Notes under the pieces: model-generated
Told to the model about the DNA's origin: nothing
Seen by the model: the letters and a program-made list of their open reading frames with translations, nothing else
Databases searched by the model: none
From: Litorimonas haliclonae
Lineage (GTDB): Bacteria > Pseudomonadota > Alphaproteobacteria > Caulobacterales > Maricaulaceae
Length of the DNA stretch: 64,000 bases
Assembly (NCBI RefSeq): GCF_965138505.1
Contig: NZ_CBCSCO010000003.1
Span: forward strand, 62,001-126,000
Direction: 5' to 3'
Position numbers and translations under genes: made by a program
Shown: positions 61,860 to 64,000 of the stretch, piece after piece
Numbering within the stretch: position 1 is the first letter of the stretch
Layout of the letters: each line of letters begins with the position of its first letter

Positions 61860-62405
61860 TTATGAGTCCAGAAAGTCGTCATCTGTGCCCGTGGCGCCAA
61901 AGCCTTCCATCGCTTCGTCCACGCTCACATATGAAGAATCCAGGGGTTCACCGTCTGCCGAGAACTGGATCGATACGAGTTCAGCATTGATGCGCTTTCC
62001 GTATTTGTTATTTTGCGCCCAGAGTCGGATTTTTGCGTTCACATAACAGCCCGCATAAATCTTATTGTCTTCCTCATTGGTAACGACGCCAGTTCCGGTG
62101 CCGTCGATAACTGTCGGTCGTCCGCGGTTATTGGCAGAAACGACATCGTAACCGTCGTATTCAGGACGGCCTTTGTCCTCTCCGGCGCGAAGACACCATT
62201 TGTCGTCAGGAACCCGAGCGTTTTTGAGGGCGTTTTTACGAAGTTCCTCGCCGTCAGCTTTGATTTTCTCAATCGTGGCTTTGTGCTTGGTGCGGTCCAG
62301 CATCAATGTGGCCCCGCAGCTTCCTTCGTCGCCGTTGATAATCGGCTTTGTGAAAAGATGGGGGAACGATACTCTGGCCCCTTTGATAAAGATAAATTGT
62401 GACAT
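61860..62405 (-). CDS. DUF2815 single-strand-DNA-binding-like protein
   Basis: A 181-residue protein of the DUF2815 family, which is usually encoded next to phage DNA polymerases and is thought to act as a single-strand-binding protein. Recognised by the start IFIKGARVSFPHLFTKPIINGDEGSCGATLMLDR and the middle NEEDNKIYAGCYVNAKIRLWAQNNKYGKRINAELVSIQF, which fits an OB-fold. The last residues (TDDDFLDS) resemble the acidic end of SSB proteins that recruits partners. The stop is 26 bases before the polymerase gene. Confidence 0.85.
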   Translation of the reverse strand: MSQFIFIKGARVSFPHLFTKPIINGDEGSCGATLMLDRTKHKATIEKIKADGEELRKNALKNARVPDDKWCLRAGEDKGRPEYDGYDVVSANNRGRPTVIDGTGTGVVTNEEDNKIYAGCYVNAKIRLWAQNNKYGKRINAELVSIQFSADGEPLDSSYVSVDEAMEGFGATGTDDDFLDS

Positions 62406-62432
62406 TGTTAAACGTCCTTTCGTGTTGCGAAT

Positions 62433-63572
62433 TTAAGCGACCGCCGAGAAACCTTCGGTTGGGTCAATTTCAATGGCCGGACGTTTGTCCGAGGCGGGCA
62501 CAAGCGTAGGTTTCCCGCTTGGTTTGGTTATGTATGATTGGATTTTGTCTTTCTCTTTGCCGTAAGCCTTTTCAGCTTGAGCCGGAGAAAGAAGCTTTTT
62601 GGTGAAAGCGTTCGTCGCGCCAAGGTCGCGTTTCAATTTTCGCTCTGCGGCTTCTTCATCACCCCATTTGCGCATCGAGCGGCCCTCTACGAGCTTATGG
62701 TCAGGCACGTCTTGGCCCTGCATAGCCAGATTATAGGCAAAGCCTTCCAAGTCTCTCATCCACTTAGAGAGTTCGCCGAAATGAGGTAAAAGTTCAGCGA
62801 TTTCATCGAGGGTGAGTTTGTCCTTTGGGGTCGGCTCAATTGGATCGCCAACGGCTTCAAAGCCTTCAGAAGCAATAGATAAAATTTTGACGGCACGGGG
62901 CTTGCAAAACTCTTTTGCTTTACACCATTGGCATTGCTTCTCGCCCGGATTGAAACGTCCGTTTCCGCTTGCGGCTTCCTCAGCAACTGCCTTGGTCGAT
63001 TCTCCCCAAGCCATCAGGTCTTTACGGGATATGTCCCATTCGCTGATATGGTCTAGCCGAGGCTGGACAATGACAAGCCGGAACGTGTCTATCTCGTCGA
63101 ATAGGTAGCCATACTCGTTAAGGGCACCCAATGCATATAGAAGAGCCTGCGGGTTTTGTTCTGCGTCCACTCGCAGGCCTTTGCCGTATTTCAGATCCAC
63201 GACGTGGGCTATGTTCTCATTAAGAACAATCGCGTCGGCTGTGCCGAAACCTTCTGGCACCCATGGAGAGAAATCTACACGTTGCTCGGTGAATAATTTA
63301 CCCGGGAGACCACGCACATAGTCGAGATACATCTGGACATACTCAGCGACTTCTTCTGGGGCATCGGTGAAACTGTCCGTTTCAATCGTATCAATATCGT
63401 CAGCCGCATTGCGTCTGTTTTTCAAGAAATGCTCTGCCAAATCGTGGGCGTCAGTGCCTTCTTGTGCATAGTCACTTGAGGTATCTGGCAGGCCTTCTTC
63501 CTGTTGAACGGACGCGGGACAAGCCATCCAACGGTGCGCTCCTGAAGCTGATAGTTTTGCGTGCTGGGCCAT
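62433..63572 (-). CDS. DUF2800 protein (PD-(D/E)XK nuclease, Fe-S type)
   Basis: A 379-residue protein of the DUF2800 family, related to RecB/Cas4-like nucleases. The nuclease core is seen as GFGTADAIVLNENIAHVVDLKYGKGLRVDAEQNPQALLYALG (DxK plus Q/Y motif IV). The cysteine cluster CQWCKAKEFC (about 223-232), together with an N-terminal cysteine (ACPAS), could hold an iron-sulfur cluster, as in Cas4 and AddB. It is next to DUF2815, the standard phage pairing. Its start shares one base with the repeat-protein stop. Confidence 0.88.
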   Translation of the reverse strand: MAQHAKLSASGAHRWMACPASVQQEEGLPDTSSDYAQEGTDAHDLAEHFLKNRRNAADDIDTIETDSFTDAPEEVAEYVQMYLDYVRGLPGKLFTEQRVDFSPWVPEGFGTADAIVLNENIAHVVDLKYGKGLRVDAEQNPQALLYALGALNEYGYLFDEIDTFRLVIVQPRLDHISEWDISRKDLMAWGESTKAVAEEAASGNGRFNPGEKQCQWCKAKEFCKPRAVKILSIASEGFEAVGDPIEPTPKDKLTLDEIAELLPHFGELSKWMRDLEGFAYNLAMQGQDVPDHKLVEGRSMRKWGDEEAAERKLKRDLGATNAFTKKLLSPAQAEKAYGKEKDKIQSYITKPSGKPTLVPASDKRPAIEIDPTEGFSAVA

Positions 63573-64000
63573 TACTCTACCTCGCTGAAGTTTCCATCGA
63601 CAAGTCGATAGTATGTGTCTGCTTTGATTTCCTGGTTGTTTACTTCTGCCGTTTGCACAGAAAGAAGGTTTCCATCATCGTCATATTCAGAGAGCACAAT
63701 CCAAGAGTTTAATGCGGCTTTTGCGCGACCAGAACGGCCTAGAGAGGCGGCTATACTGTTATCGCCAGTGGTCGCCGAATGTGCCTCGTAGCCAGTGGTC
63801 GCCGAATGTGCCNNGTNGCCAGTGGTCGCCGAATGTGCCTTGTTGCCAGTGGTCGCCGTTTTAATAGTGTTGCGAACCCACTCGACCTGCGCTTTAAACA
63901 TTCCGGCAAGGTCGAGGCTGGCTTTAATCGCTATTCGCGAAGAGACTGTTTTATCCCCGTCCGCTTCTACTTCTCCGCTTTGCTCAACCAAGGCATAACG
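63572..64000 (-). CDS. Repeat protein with AHSATTG units, 5' end off the window
   Basis: The reverse-strand frame is open to the right edge (RYALVEQSGE...), so the start is outside the window; a TTG at 63991 is just an internal codon. After about 45 residues come nine-residue repeats, ATTGxxAHS, with the two variable residues NK, undetermined (N bases), YE and DN. The C-terminal part reads GRSGRAKAALNSWIVLSEYDDDGNLLSVQTAEVNNQEIKADTYYRLVDGNFSEVE. I recall phage proteins with NTGDxSAA-type repeats and this same ADTYYxLxDGxF ending; their function is unknown. The repeats probably form a beta-solenoid. Confidence 0.7.
   Translation of the reverse strand, partial: RYALVEQSGEVEADGDKTVSSRIAIKASLDLAGMFKAQVEWVRNTIKTATTGNKAHSATTGXXAHSATTGYEAHSATTGDNSIAASLGRSGRAKAALNSWIVLSEYDDDGNLLSVQTAEVNNQEIKADTYYRLVDGNFSEVE
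63764..63858 (+). repeat. 27-base tandem repeat with ambiguous bases
   Basis: Three full units (63764-63790, 63791-63817, 63818-63844) and a partial fourth (63845-63858). Each has an identical 22-base part (GCCAGTGGTCGCCGAATGTG and CC) and five variable bases: TCGTA, NNGTN, TTGTT. The ambiguous N calls fall exactly at variable positions, so more units may be collapsed in the assembly. Confidence 0.9.

Larger units (their letters stand above)
54031..64000 (-). mobile_element. Prophage (or related integrated element), left end at tRNA-His, runs off the window
   Basis: An integrase gene ends 40 bases from the tRNA-His gene, and all genes from there to the window edge are on the reverse strand with overlapping or abutting ends. 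They form a phage early module: integrase, several small proteins, J-domain protein, dATP/dGTP diphosphohydrolase-like protein, 3'-5' exonuclease, HNH protein, VRR-NUC/SNF2 helicase, DNA polymerase, DUF2815, DUF2800 and a repeat protein. The right attachment site, regulators and structural genes are not in the window, so completeness cannot be judged. Confidence 0.88.

Noticed and set aside
63764..63858. Tandem 27-base repeats as a CRISPR array
   Set aside because: Units are contiguous, without spacers, in frame and translated as AHSATTG-type repeats.

Overview
This window is chromosomal DNA of an alphaproteobacterium. Its gene content and gene order (ntrX-trkA-trkH-hfq-hflX-mazG, accC-accB-aroQ, coaD-ppi-ppi-queA-tgt, and a tRNA-His without the G-1 base) are typical of the class. 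The carotenoid genes, the many envelope genes and the moderate GC content suggest a marine, pigmented member of the Hyphomonadaceae/Maricaulales type. That narrower placement is inferred from memory of gene sets and was not computed.

Layout: (1) 1-5739, forward: end of ntrX, K+ uptake trkA/trkH, hfq, hflX. (2) 5750-8669, reverse: cytochrome c maturation genes ccmA-ccmB-ccmC-ccmD, overlapping end to end and running into mazG; ccmE lies divergently at 8747. (3) 9206-9610: a structured, AT-rich leader. (4) 9611-13830: carotenoid operon crtY-crtI-(DUF1993)-crtB, giving phytoene, lycopene and beta-carotene. (5) 13862-16249, reverse: accC, accB, aroQ. (6) 16312-22550, forward: thiS-thiG, an orphan lipoprotein, secG, pyrG, and a TonB-dependent receptor that starts at TTG. 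(7) erpA (reverse), dgt, then the rod-shape operon mreB-mreC-mreD-mrdA-rodA. (8) 30200-36160: an NSS-family transporter, an orphan lipoprotein, and a four-gene Mla-type lipid transport operon. (9) 36183-45144: a DedA protein, trigger factor, an rRNA methyltransferase, 5-formyl-THF cyclo-ligase, a metallophosphoesterase, coaD, two cyclophilins, queA and tgt, many with overlapping ends. (10) tRNA-Lys(UUU), two tandem OmpA-type porin genes with nearly identical 3' halves, phhA, a large AsmA protein and a Tat/lipoprotein M48 protease. (11) tRNA-His(GUG), followed at once by the integrase end of a prophage or related element that runs off the right edge.

The element (about 54.03 kb to the window end and beyond) is transcribed entirely leftward. 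From right to left it encodes a protein with AHSATTG-type repeats (the assembly has N bases here), a DUF2800 PD-(D/E)XK protein, a DUF2815 single-strand-binding-like protein, a family A DNA polymerase, a fused VRR-NUC nuclease/SNF2 helicase, a small conserved phage protein, an HNH protein, a DEDD 3'-5' exonuclease, a dATP/dGTP diphosphohydrolase-like protein, a J-domain protein, three very small proteins and an atypical tyrosine-recombinase-like integrase. It is a compact phage DNA-replication and nucleotide-handling module. Structural genes and the right attachment site are outside the window.

The points I consider most worth a second look are the repeat protein with ambiguous bases, the nuclease-helicase fusion, the integrase without recognisable canonical catalytic motifs, the two overlapping micro-genes beside it, the gene conversion between the OmpA paralogues, the DUF1993 gene inside the carotenoid operon, and the alternative hairpins upstream of crtY. 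No CRISPR array, rRNA gene or insertion sequence was seen.
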